From positions 2,509,501 through 2,573,500 of the forward strand of contig JAQISU010000026.1 in NCBI GenBank assembly GCA_029339505.1: a DNA stretch of 64,000 nt. Reading direction: 5' to 3'. The notes under the pieces were generated by a model. The model was not told the origin of the DNA and searched no databases. It saw nothing but the letters and a program-made list of their open reading frames with translations. How positions within the stretch are numbered: position 1 is the first letter of the stretch; every line of letters begins with the position of its first letter. Positions 42,961 through 54,544 of this stretch are shown here, one piece after another. Made by a program: the position numbers and the translations under genes. Origin of the DNA: Unio delphinus. Taxonomy: Eukaryota; Mollusca; Bivalvia; Unionida; Unionidae.

Positions 42961-45861
42961 AGAAATGTGCGTCGGTCATATCTAGCCAGCATATGATGGG
43001 GTTTAAGCGACGTGCCCTTCAGACATGCGTCACGACGTATCAGGTCTAGGTTGGCAGAAGCAGTCAGCGCATTGGCCATGGAATGGTGAGCTGCCCTGTT
43101 AAGAACCCTAGCTAACCGGGCCGTCGAATCCCAAGCATGTTCATTGCCAGATTTATCAGCGATCCTGAAAATGGCTAGGGAGGCTAGATCTAACAGTGAA
43201 GACGTAGCGACTACATTTCGAACCAGCTTGGACTTGGCATTGAACACCGTTTAGTCCACTTTATAAGACAATGGAGCAGACATATGGACTGCTGCCATAT
43301 TTTTATCCAGAGCCGGGACCTCAGTACTGAACGCACCGGAGTGAGTTTTGTACCATCGACCTGAAAACGACGCTGGTATTTGGCTTTCAGAAAAGAAAAA
43401 CCTTAGCAATTCCTGGATCCCCTATACGTGTCGACAGACGGTCATTAATTTCCTTAATTTTGTCGACTGGGGAAGGAGGCGGAAGGATAGAGTCTCTTCC
43501 CCCTCATCCAGATCGACCGACGCTCTAACCTTATAGTCGGTAATGGCAGCAGGAGGTGGAGGGCATTCTGAAGGGGCCAACACCCTATAAATTTCCTCCA
43601 CTGCGGCTTTGAAGCTGAACTCAGTCCGTTCCATAGTTGGATCTGCATACCGCTGATTTGCCTGCGACTCATCGCACTCACTATGTGCATAATCTTGCTC
43701 TGGTAAAGCATCCATATCGGGGTAATGCATACCAGGTGGCATAGATGACTCCATTCCATCATCTCTGATAAAGGCATTCACTCTCCCTTGTGGATGAGCT
43801 GTTAGCCTATGGACAGCCGGCAATGCCGAATGAATTGATTGGCATATGCTTGGCCTGAATGACTGTGACGGGCCGGCTATGACCGGCACCGACCGCTCGA
43901 ATGGTCGGGTTGGATCGAGAGATTCCTCGCCAACTATCTGTGTCATGGTAGTGATATGTAACCGGTAGTATGGATTGACAGACGGAAACATCATTAGAAT
44001 CTTCGTCAATCCGATTTGTGCGGATTGCGGTATGATAAAAGTCCCCGTGCTGGTACAGCGGTATAGTCGGATGGACTGGTATAAGACTAAAATCTCCATA
44101 CGGTTGGACGACCGGTGCCTGTTGGGCTGGACGGCCGGAGCCGGATGAACGGTCAGTGCCGGCAAGTGTCGGCTGAAAGCTTGGCTGGACGACCGGTGCC
44201 ATATGGGCTGAACGGTCATTGCCGGATTAACCGGTGCCGGTTAGTGCCGGCTGGAAGGTCTGCTGGATGACCGGTGCCATATGGGCTGAACGGTCATTGC
44301 CGGATGGACGCCCGGTGCCGGATGGTGCCGACTGTAAGGTAATAACAATTACATAATGCTTATGTAGTGCGTCCAGCACTGCGCGTCCATCTACCATTTG
44401 CTCAGAGGGAATGTTGGTTCTGGTACAGCTTGCATATCTGTACAGCATACAAGGTGACTTAGATGACGCAATTCTGTCATAATTGACACTTTCACTAAAT
44501 CTCCCTTGTGGAGAAGCCGTGAACATATGGACGGCCGGCACTGCCGGCTGATTGAACTGGCGGATGGTCGGCCTGAAAGACCTGTTCTGGTAAAGCTGTC
44601 ATATCTGGGTAGGGCATTCCAAGTGGCATAGATAACTCAATTCCGTCACCTCTGATAATGTCACTAATTCTCCCTTGTTTTAAAATCACACCGTCACGTA
44701 TTTGACATGACGGGAGGTGTACACCGGCAATACCGACTAATTTGTCTGGTATATGGTCGGCCGGAATGTCGGCGAAGGTCCGGCTATGACCGGCACCTGC
44801 CTCTCGAATGGTCTGATTGGAGGGAGATTCATCTATAACATTTCTCTCATGGTAGTGATATGTAACCAGTAGTGTAGATTGACTGACGGGTACATCACTA
44901 TAATCTCCGTAAATCCGATGTACAGCCGGTGCAGGTTGATGCCGGCTGGAAGACCGGTGCCATTTGGGCTTAACGGTCGTTGCCGGATGGTCGGCCGGTG
45001 CCGGTTGATGCCGGCTGGAAGGTCGGCTGGACGACCGGTGCCATTTGGGCTGAACGGTCGCTGCCGGATGGACGGCCGGTGCAGGTTGATGCCGGCTGGA
45101 AGGTTGGCTGGACGACCGGTGCCATTTGGGCTGAACGGTCGTTGCCGGATGGACGGCCGGTGCAGGTTGATGCCGGCTGGAAGGTTGGCTGGACGACCGG
45201 TGCCATTTGGGCTGAACGGTCGCTGCCGGATGGACGGCCGGTGCAGGTTGATGCCGGCTGGAAGGTTGGCTGGACGACCGGTGCCATTTGGGCTGAACGG
45301 TCGTTGCCGGATGGACGGCCGGTGCCGGTTGATACCGGCTGGAAGGTCGGCTGGACGACCGGTGCCAATTGGGCTGAACGGTCGTTGCCGGCTGGACGGC
45401 CGGTGCCGGTTGATGCCGGCTGGACGACCGGTGCCATTTGGGCTGAACGGTCGTTGCCGTATGGACGGCTGGTGCCTGTCGACGCAGGCTGGAAGGTCGG
45501 CTGGCCGGCCGGTGCCATTTGGGCTGAACGGCCGGTGCCTGTTGATGCAAGCTGGAAGGTCGGCTGGCCGTCCGGTGCCATTTGGGCTGAACGGACGGTG
45601 CCGGATGGCCGGTTAATGCCCATTTGCCTGCTGAAGTGCCGGCTGAACTGACGGTGTCGGCTGGACTGACAGCTGGAAGGCCGGCGAAAGTGCATATTAA
45701 AATGGATCCAATTGATCCAGCATAGACTCCATGCGTCCGGACTTACAGGCCCGAAAGCCATGCACGGATCTGCGGTGAAATTTACACCCACTGGGCAGCC
45801 TAAACCATGTCAACATAATTTCCTCCATTTCCACATTGCCAACACCCATTTTGCCATTCAT
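42961..45861 (-). pseudogene. DIRS Gag-like ORF with 27-residue repeats
   Basis: An ATG at 45861 begins MNGKMGVGNVEMEE and is followed by a conserved-looking LPSGCKFHRRSVHGF segment. It is preceded by a TTTCAG acceptor-like sequence, so a spliced leader is possible. The middle is a run of 27-residue Pro/Ala/Val/Ser/His-rich repeats; the C-terminal part (43422-44219 frame and 42948-43247) is helical. Frames shift at several points. A capsid-like role is inferred from position. Confidence 0.5.
44930..45640 (-). repeat. 81-bp tandem repeat inside DIRS Gag
   Basis: About eight units of 81 bp containing GGTGCCATTTGGGCTGAACG, GTCGTTGCCGGATGGACGG and GGTTGATGCCGGCTGGAAGG. The period is 27 codons, so all frames on both strands stay open, and five long overlapping shadow ORFs result. 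GC content is far above the surroundings. Confidence 0.92.
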
Positions 45862-45884
45862 GCCTTCGTTGTCGACTTTGCTTA

Positions 45885-46800
45885 CTGAAACGACAAAAGA
45901 AGAGAACAAAGCACAAATTAAAAAATTCAGCATATTATTAATTCGATAATACTATAACCGTTATTAACGGAGTAGTCAAATTATTCCGTGCCATGTTAAC
46001 TCTTAATGATAACACTAGTTATCGCCGTGAGCGTGTTGCAATGGTTCGTTCAAGACGAAGTCTACTGAAACGAAAAAGATGATAAACAAAGCACAATTAG
46101 CAATTCAGCACGCTATTAAGTCGCTATTACCATAACCGTAACTAACGGAGGAAGTGAAATGATTTAGTGTCGCGTGAACTCATGACTACAACATGAATTC
46201 CGCCAAAGCACAAATTAAAAATTCAGCATATTATTAATTCGATAATACTATAACCGTTATTAACGGAGTAGTCAAATTATTCCGTGCCATGTTAACTCTT
46301 AATGACAACACTAGTTATCGCCGTGAGCGTGTTGCAATGGTTCGTTCAAGACGAAGTCTACTGAAACGAAAAAGATGATAAACAAAGCACAATTAGCAAT
46401 TCAGCACGCTATTAAGTCGCTATTACCATAACCGTAACTAACGGAGGAAGCGAAATGATTTAGTATCGCGTGAACTTGTGACTACAACACGAAATTCCGC
46501 CATTAATAGTCGCAACTGGTCGTTAAGAGACAAAGTCTACTGAAACGGAGAAAAAGATAAACAAAGCACAAATTAAAAATTCAGTACGCTATTAAGTCGC
46601 TATTCCATAACCGTAACTAACGGAGGAAGCGAAATGATTAAGTGTTGCGTGAACTCGTGACTACAAGACGAAGTTCGCCATTAAAGTCGCAAATTGGTCG
46701 TTCAAAGACTTTTTTGAAGTCTACTGAAACGTCAAAGAAGATAAATAAAGCACACATTATCAATGCAGCACGTTATTAGTCGCTAATATCGTAAACGTTA
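45885..46800 (-). repeat. Tandemly duplicated DIRS leader
   Basis: Five related units share TCTACTGAAACGAAAAAGA and AAACAAAGCACAATTAGCA. A block of about 295 bases (45905-46199) is repeated almost exactly at 46200-46494. It lies between the 5' terminal repeat and Gag and may be a leader or promoter array. Confidence 0.8.
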
Positions 46801-47069
46801 CATACGGAATAAGCGAAATTATTGAGTGCTACATGTATTACATGCTAGTACCGCCATAAGCGTGCTTTGACCACGTTGCAACCTGGTCCGAAGTCTAGGA
46901 AAGGTGACAAAGTCACTCAAATTGGAAAATATTGTAAAATAATGTATACGACCTGTAGAGGAATGATTATCCAACACAGTAATTCCAAATTTAACTTCGG
47001 ATGGTCAGAATTTACACTAAGATGGCTTGGATTCATTGGAGGTCTAATTGTACGTGTTTTCGCGTACAG

Positions 47070-47262
47070 CGAAGCTAAAAAACTAAAGAAGCGACACCTA
47101 ACGGGTGGCAAGGGGAGGTAATGGGCAAGAGTTATTGCCCTTTGTCTATATGACATAGACAGGAAAGACGAATTTTCATCTTTTGGTAGGGCTGGATTCG
47201 CGAGGTAGCAGGCTAATATCCCCTAAAGTAATGTGATTGGGGAACGTTTTCAAAGGAGAAAG
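47070..47262 (-). repeat. DIRS terminal repeat (5' end)
   Basis: From AAGCGACACCTAACGGGTGG to CAAAGGAGAAAG. It is the inverted match of 40060-40213, with a tip that differs, as expected for DIRS. Confidence 0.85.
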
Positions 47263-47480
47263 GTTCTACTGTACTGGTACCAAGTGTCTGAGAAAAAAGT
47301 GTATTGATACTGGTACACAGAGTTAGAGGAAAAAGTGTGTCAATACTGGTACACCGTGTTGGAGGAAAAGTGTTATTACCAGTAAAGAGTGTCTGAAGAA
47401 AATATGTGTTGATACTGGTACCAAGTGTCAGAGGAAGAAGTGTTGATACTGGTACGAAGTGTCAGAGGAAACAGGAAAAT
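47263..47480. repeat. MITE tail and resumed 36-bp minisatellite
   Basis: GTTCTACTGT completes the MITE. Diverged units (ACTGGTACCAAGTGTCTGAG and similar) then continue the array seen at 38955-39836. Confidence 0.8.
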
Positions 47481-47671
47481 AATGAACATATCAAGGCTTT
47501 TAAGTATCATCAAATCTCTGTGTACAAGAAATTGCATTGGAATCAACATATTTTATGATGGGGTTCTAATTTGATAAAGGACTGGTGCATTGCAATTAAT
47601 GAAAGTATACTATTTTAATTCCAGAAAAGGGAGGGTTTAATTTAAATCCCAAACCCCCTTATGCTCCTACA

Positions 47672-47672
<1 letters not shown>

Positions 47673-47739
<67 letters not shown>

Positions 47740-47756
47740 GAGAGAGAGAGAGAGGA
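47673..47756. repeat. (AG)n microsatellite next to a SIRT1 donor
   Basis: About 40 AG units with two interruptions, ending about 30 bases from the donor of the 47786-48670 exon. On the transcript it is a (CU)n polypyrimidine run just inside the intron. Confidence 0.95.
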
Positions 47757-47785
47757 AAAAAGATAGGAGAAAGGAAGATACAAAC

Positions 47786-48670
47786 CTTGTAGCCTACTAG
47801 CAATGTTTTTTCTATGTTGGCTAAGCCACAATTCTCTTGTTAATGCTTGGTCATCTTGTTCTTTCTGGCCTGAATGGTTATCATTCCTTTCATTTGGAAT
47901 CTCTCCATCAACATGACATCTTTCCCTATCTTCATCTTTTGAACCTAGTTCACTATTTTCTAAATGCTTGCCATCTTTTGCATCAAGTTCATGTTTTTCA
48001 CCATTATTTTCATCTTTGGATTCTGGTACATTATTTTCACTATGACTGTTATCTGAACCTGAGTTGTGGGCAACATCCGATATTAGTTTATCTCGACAAG
48101 CTTGTGATGATGATGATGATGATGATGATGAAGCTAGATGAAAACATTTGACTGTGTTTTGTGAATCTGATGCAGTTGTCTCAGAAGTCTTATCTGTGGC
48201 ATCACAAGTTACAGAGCAGCTGCATGATGATATAGGGGATAATTCATTGTTGTGTGATACTTTATGGGTACCATATATATGCTCCTTGTTATCAGAACAA
48301 TGCTGACATGAGGTCTGTATATTGTATTCTGTTTCCATGGCAACATGAAACTTAGTACTCTCAGAGTTTTTGCCTCCCTCGTTTAATGAACAATTCTGTT
48401 CAGATAGAGATATATGATTATCTGCCCCCTTATTGGCAGTTTCATAGCTGGGTTGAATATTCTGTGGACAAGGTGGTGTAGTCATGCCAGCCCTTGTAAT
48501 TTCATGCTGGCAGCATGATTGGTCCACTAAAGATTCCCACTCGGGACCCATTTGTTTGCACAGTTCAGAAACAATTTCATCACAGTCACCTAGAAGCTCT
48601 ACATCAAAGTTCAGGTGTCTCAAAGGCTCTTTGTTGATAAGAATCTGTGGAATATTAGCTGGGAGGGAGT
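47786..48670 (-). CDS. SIRT1: SIRT1 large exon (end of catalytic core plus long linker)
   Basis: 885 bases, bounded by TTTTCAG acceptor and AAG/GTTTGT donor, phase 1 at both ends. It opens with [20 protein letters not shown], the end of the sirtuin fold, then [19 protein letters not shown]. About 240 residues of low-complexity linker follow, rich in Ser, Glu, Asp, Asn and His, including a run of nine Ser from TCA repeats. It ends in a short conserved helix ([20 protein letters not shown]). The catalytic part is conserved; the linker is expected to be variable and regulatory. Confidence 0.9.
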
Positions 48671-49041
48671 CTGAAAAATATGATCAAAATATGTTCAATA
48701 AAGATGGTTAAGTTCACAAAGTCACTTAAGTGAATATGTACAGTAAAGACTATAATGAGCTCAGAATTTGCAGAAATTTAAATATTGATTGTTGGTTGGT
48801 TAGTTTTGAGTGGCACTTTCAATGCATTATTTGTTATATTATGCTCAGGAAACAAGGTAGCCAACACAGCATGTCCTGGACTGTTATCAATTGTTCTAGA
48901 CAGGAATTATTTTATACAAATTATGTTTCTCCAAGAGTACCTACCCAATCACATTAACATTTGGGAAATAAGCTCAGCTACCTCAGAATCAAGCTCTCCT
49001 TTAAAGATGAAAAAACATTATTATGTCTCCTTCTCTCTCCT

Positions 49042-49347
49042 AGCCATTCCACTGGCCAAGTGGTTAGAGCATCTGCACAGAAGCAGGAGGAAGTGGGTTC
49101 GATTCCTGGCTGAATCATACCAAAGACTTACAAAAATGATACTAACAGCTGCCTTGCTTGGCGCTCAGCATTAGAGGTTAGTGTTAGGACTGGTTGGCCT
49201 GGTGTCAGGATAATGTGAATGGATGGGACATCATACTACATGTCTGCTAGACATCACTATAAACTGCCTCACTGCAGACATCATAGCAATATGACTGAAA
49301 AATTGTTAAAGCTACGTTAAAAATCATAATGAAACAACAAACAAAAC
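49042..49347 (+). mobile_element. tRNA-derived SINE, family B, inside the old DIRS copy
   Basis: Head CTGGCCAAGTGGTTAGAGC, B-box region GTGGGTTCGATTCC, body GGTGTCAGGATAATGTG, tail with AAAAATCATAATGAAAC. Confidence 0.85.
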
Positions 49348-50211
49348 CTTCTCTCTCCCTCAGGTTTATACATTTTCCGGAGTATGTCTGTCATGACATC
49401 AATTAGACCGTTGTCCCAGGATCTATCCAATCAGAACTATTTTGTAAATGCCCCTTGTGCTCAAAATTAGCTTCGGTATTAAAACTGATGGAGATATGAA
49501 TTGAATGCATAGGACCACATTCCCTCCAAATTTATTGACAGGGCATTGAAGGCACAAGCCTATGAGTTTTGGAATGGTATAATTCGAGTGTGCAGTTAGT
49601 TAATCCAGAGCTATTGTGATTTTGTTCCCCCCCCCAACTTGTCTGAAGAGGTCAGCACAACAGTGTTTGTTGACATTATTAAAACCATATTCCCTTTAAT
49701 GTGCTCCCACGAAGTGTGGAAGGTGTAAAGAATGTTTTTTATAACAAGCAGACGGGTTTCTCTTACTTGGTCTACTTGCCCCACTGATGATAAGAAGCAC
49801 GGACTTCTAAAGGTATTTTCACTGGTAGCCACTCCCTCTCTGTCCTCCCACTGAAGCAGGAAGTGTTTGATTTGAGAGATGATCATAATCTGGTGATCTT
49901 AAACAGAGAAGCACCACTTTCTTTGGAGAACCATCTGAAGAAAGCGCATGTAAGGGCAGGTAAAACTAAGAATATTTTGTCACTGCAGAGAGTGGGCCGA
50001 AGAGTTGAAAAAATTCACTTGCAGTAAAGTTCGTCCAGGTGGCCAATGTCTCCAATGCATAGACAATAAAGTTTACACTGTTAGAAGGAAAATGAACCAG
50101 GTTGAGATACCTAGAAACTCAATATTTAGATGAATGCTGAAAAAATACAAGGCCCAACTTCTCAATCACTATCCACCTTAAACTAGAAAAGAGGAAGAGA
50201 AGGTTGTTTAT

Positions 50212-50374
50212 ACAGTAAAACCTGTCTTGAAAAAACACTATCTGAGACCACCTGTCTTGAGAGACAATGTTCTCAATGCACAAATTTACTGATTATATAG
50301 CATTATGACCTGCTATGTTAGACCACCTGTCTTTTCTGGCAAAAGGGGTGGTCTTCATGACAGGTTCTCATGTA
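50212..50374. mobile_element. Uninterrupted copy of the MITE
   Basis: Starts ACAGTAAAACCTGTCTTGA and ends CATGACAGGTTCTCATGT. It contains GAGACCACCTGTCTTGAGAG and ATAGCATTATGACCTG, shared with 39837-40006. It shows GACAG next to GTTCT without an insertion. Confidence 0.7.
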
Positions 50375-52779
50375 TCCTGAACTAGGGCTGATCAAAACCC
50401 ACATCCCATCAATCGAGAGTATTCATTTCTGAAGTTGGACAACTAAACTTTTCCAAAAGCAAGTCTGGGACATGCAATTTTTTCCAACTGTAAAAAGCCA
50501 GGCAATTCTACATAGTTGTGCTTTTATCACTTTCTCTACCTATCTGGATATTATTGTCCACGGAGTGATTCTACCCCTTTCCACATATACATTTACATCT
50601 TGTATTGCATATACCTGTGGTCATTGATAACTGATCCATGTGCATACATTCTATGACTGGTTGACTGCATTTTGGACTAAATGACAAATTATCAACAAAT
50701 TAAAACACACCAATCAAACCTGAGCCCATACATTCAATTCCCAGCATTTTCAATGGCTTTTTTTATACTGTGTTGACTCAAACCAGATCCTCACAGACAT
50801 CCATTTAAATCGAGAGAGTTCTGTGTAATTGTGTAATTAAATAAAGGAACTTTACTGACATCAGTGTTGGTTTCCTTCAGGAACTGATTAAATGACAGCA
50901 TTTATTTCATATTCAATTGATTAAACAGAAAATTAACTTCCTTATGCTAATTAATGAGCTATCTCTGGCTTTAAATGGCAAAATGTATGTTATGATCACT
51001 TCAGTAGTAGTTGTCAATCAAGCTGATATTAACTCGTGATAAAATGAGGTCTGCTAAATTAATTTCACAAGGGTAAGAAAGATTCAGAAAAGAAAATTCA
51101 TGTGAAAGTGAAAGAATAAAGTGTAAGATTGCAACTATGAGTATAAGATAAATATTTCTCCCATGAGACACGAGACAGAATCTGTGGCAGCAAAAAATGT
51201 CAAATATAACATGACAAAAAATTTCAGCTGCATTGGGTTGATTGTCATCCATGGCTTGAATTTATTGGCCTTTTTACATTTATTATAAACAGTATCCCCA
51301 AATGGCACATGTTGGAAATTCAATAAATTTATTTGGGGCAAGTGAAAAGTGAAATTTCCTGAAACCAATTGTCCTAGACATCTGGATAAGTAGGTGATAA
51401 CAAATGTTGATCATCCCTATCAAATTTGTTACACAGCCCCACCATAGCTGAAGCAAAGGAACTCGCAATACTCTGTGTGAAAATTGTATGGAAGTATGCA
51501 TTGACAGATGAGACTGATCACATATACATCATGCTATCCCATTTTAAACTAATCGAACCAGTCTATGACTAGTATACATTTTTCCACCGACTTTCATGAT
51601 GAGATCAAGTTTGAAGCAAAAACCAGGCAAGTCTGTTTTCAGATTAACTTCACTGCCTATTCTCAAACAAATGTTCTAATTCCTTCTGTAATATGTCTAC
51701 CTTCATGGATCACTTGGGATCTATCATGAAGAGGGATAATGAAAGGAAGCTGGTTGCATAAGACTGAGCCCATGTGAAATGACTTAAAGAAATAAAAGAG
51801 GCTGATCCAAGACTGATGAAACAGAAAGAGTCTGCCACCCACAGAAGGTCTGACAGCAGGTAAATATTTGTTGGCAGGTGGAGAGGGGGGGGGGGGGCAA
51901 AGGACAAATAACTTTGTGTTCTTTTCCCCCTCCTGGCCTGCAAATAAAGACTTTGGGCAGATTGCAGCCTATAATTCACTTGGCCATTGGTTATTGTGGA
52001 TTAGATGAGATCTTATGATCTTCTGAGATCAATTTTTCCAGAAGCATGAGGTCAGCCTTACTTATTACTACATTGGCAACACAACACGCTGATTCTGGCA
52101 GAATTCAGAAAGATTGTTCACCCTCATCATCCATGTTTACAGAGAATTCAACTTTGCAAGTGGTATAAACTGCTAGCAAAATAGGGCATTCACAAAACGG
52201 GCAAAAAGTTATTTATTTCTTCAACTGTTGCCTTAAAGCTGAATTCAGTAATACTCTATAGTCAAATCATAATGTGAAGTCCACTTCATCTAACTCGTTT
52301 AGAGAGAATCTGTCCTTTTCATGCATGCCCTCTACACTAGGAAGTAACATGCTGCATAGCAACAACGTTGTGTCATCACTACGTGTTGTGTAGTCCATAC
52401 CAGATATTTATGCTAGTACAGCTAATGGTGCCATGTCTAAAATGAACATCTAACTGGGGGATATCAGTTCTGGATGGTCAGGTAGGATAAAATCTCTAGA
52501 TGGGTCATATAAATTGCGAGGCCAGTCCATCAAACTGTGTTGATCCACCATATCTGGTCAGTTTGGCCAGTTGGAAGGTCTGCAAAAGTGAGCAGCTCGA
52601 TACAGCCCATTATCACCACTGAATGTGTTAACTGATGACAAGAGTCATGCCCTCCAAACCTATACACTGACTGAATGGATAGCTGGACTGTTTGGTCAGC
52701 AGCTGCGATATCAAAAAGCATATGGTATATGGCTTTCAGGTGTAGCTGACCAGTGAAGTCAGATTGTAATTTATTACAC

Positions 52780-53110
52780 CAACCGCTTCAGTGGCCTAGT
52801 GGTTAGAGCATCCATTGTGGAAGCAGGGAGGTCGTGGGTTCGATCAATGGCTGAGACATACCAAAGACTTACAGAAATAAAAAAACTTACTAAAAGCTGC
52901 CTCGCTTGGAGCTCAGCATTAGGAGGTTAGTGTTAGGACTGGTCGGCCTGGTGTCAGGATAATGCGACTGGGTGGGACATCATGTTACATGTCTGCGGCA
53001 TGATGCCCCAGTGCTAGACATCACTATAAACGGCCTCACTGCAGACATCGCAGCAATATGACTGAAAAATTGTTAAAGCTACGTTAAAAATCCTAATTAA
53101 ACAAAAAATT
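52780..53110 (+). mobile_element. tRNA-derived SINE, family B
   Basis: Head CAGTGGCCTAGTGGTTAGAG, B box GTGGGTTCGATC, body CCTGGTGTCAGGATAATGCG, tail TTAAAAATCCTAATTAAAC. Confidence 0.88.
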
Positions 53111-53621
53111 CATTACACCAGGTATCAATTTCACTAAAGCCATGCACAGGCTGAGGTGGAGACTTTATGCCCAGTGGGATGCCAAAATGGGGTAAAATCA
53201 GCATCCTATTTAATCCAATTCACTTGTTGACACCTTCAAGACAGAGCTTCTTCTATTCATCATCAGTTTTTTGACCTAATGTGGTCATTGAGGCACTGCG
53301 CTGCTGAACATCTGACCAGTTCCCTCCACTTTTCTCTTCTTCTATTAGACATCTGCAATTCCAAAAGAGCATTTATTGACCTGCTTGCCATGGTTCCATG
53401 AGGTCGATTGGGAGGTAATTTAATTGAGATAATTCCCTTTGTCTATTTGACATATAGGCCTCAAGACATTTGTCTTTCAAGAAGGATCAGATTTAGATGT
53501 TACTTCCCTAATGTTAATATTATCAGGTAATGCATTTGATGGATAATTGTTTGCTTTTAGAGGACCAGATATCTTTTCAGTTCTAAGTAAAATGATACAA
53601 TTAAGAGTAAATTATACTTAC

Positions 53622-53808
53622 TTGGAATGAGTGCAACAGGCCTGACTTTAAGAGATGACCCAATGACAATCAGTAGATCACACACATTTTTATCCTGTGC
53701 CATTTGACAATGAAATTGTTCAGGAAGACTCTCACCAAAGAATACTATTTCTGGTTTGATGACTGGCATTTGGGAATCTGGTGGACACTTTGGACATTTT
53801 GGGATAAC
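53622..53808 (-). CDS. SIRT1: SIRT1 exon with second zinc Cys pair and NAD-binding loop
   Basis: 187 bases between TTTCAG acceptor and GTAAGT donor, entering in phase 0 and leaving in phase 1. It encodes the CPKC pair of the sirtuin zinc module, the PEIVFFGESLPEQF strand-loop and the nucleotide-binding LIVIGSSLKVRPVALIP. All are hallmark SIRT1 sequences; the frame is intact. Confidence 0.95.
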
Positions 53809-54544
53809 CTGAAAGATAAATTATTATGGTCAATTTGTGGGTGCTTGAAGTGATTTATGTAAATATCATGATGGTTTAATACCCACAAATGCAGTATTCG
53901 AACTACATCTCTCTGATCAAAACATTCATTCCCAGCAAATCAATTTGACTGCAAAAAGCTGGCTTTGAACATCATCACATTCCTGGAACACATCACTCTT
54001 CATAATTTTTAAATATCATTTTTGCACATGGTACAAATGATGAACAAACAAGCAAACAGTGTGGACATTTGTTGAAAACAGAACTTAACTTTGGAGTCGA
54101 GAAAGCTTTCTTACGTTTGCTTTTATTATGATTAACATCACTGGTTGTCAGTGCAACCTTTATTTAATAGTGAAAAAAAGAATATGACCTAATGAGATGT
54201 CAGTACAATCTTTATTTAATAATGTATGACCTAATGACACGTCAGTACAATCTTTATTTAATAACATACATGTCAGTGCAATCTTTATTAATATTAATGT
54301 CAATGAATATGACATAATGACATGTCAGTACAATCTTTATTTATTAATGTCAATAAAAATGACCTAATGACATGTCAGTCCAATCTTTATTAATTAATGT
54401 CATTGAATATGACCTAATGACATGTCAGTGCAATCTTTATTAATTAATGTCAATAAATATGACCTAATGACATGTCAGTACAATCTTTATTTATTAATGT
54501 CAATAAATATGACCTAATGACATGTCAGTACAATCTTTATTCAA

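Larger units (their letters stand above)
40007..47262 (-). mobile_element. DIRS-type tyrosine-recombinase retrotransposon
   Basis: The 7.26-kb element has non-identical inverted terminal repeats and, near its 3' end, an internal complementary region joining complements of both tips, the hallmark of DIRS elements, which replicate through a circular DNA. Gag-like, RT, RNase H and recombinase regions lie in the expected order on the minus strand, the same sense as SIRT1. There is no target duplication: it sits precisely between GACAG and GTTCT of a MITE. Frames are broken in RT and recombinase, so this copy is probably inactive, though fairly young. Confidence 0.88.
48918..53520 (-). mobile_element. 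Old, decayed DIRS copy of the same family
   Basis: The left end (AATTATGTTTCTCCAAGAGT, ACCTACCCAATCACATTA) is a diverged copy of the 3' tip at 40020. At 53140-53240 the text (CAGTGGGATGCC) parallels the Gag start near 45780. At 53410-53480 GGGAGGTAATTT and CCCTTTGTCTATTTGACATA parallel the 5' terminal repeat. At about 52235 AAGCTGAATTCAGTAATACT parallels 43610. Two SINEs and a MITE lie inside. No usable reading frames remain. Confidence 0.6.

Noticed and set aside
44879..45651. Long plus-strand ORFs (245 and 223 codons) of Arg/Gly/Pro-rich repeats
   Set aside because: They are antisense shadows of the 81-bp DIRS Gag repeat; the element's sense strand is minus.
47667..47785. Ser-Leu repeat tail extending the SIRT1 ORF
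   Set aside because: It is translation of the intronic (AG)n run after a clear splice donor.
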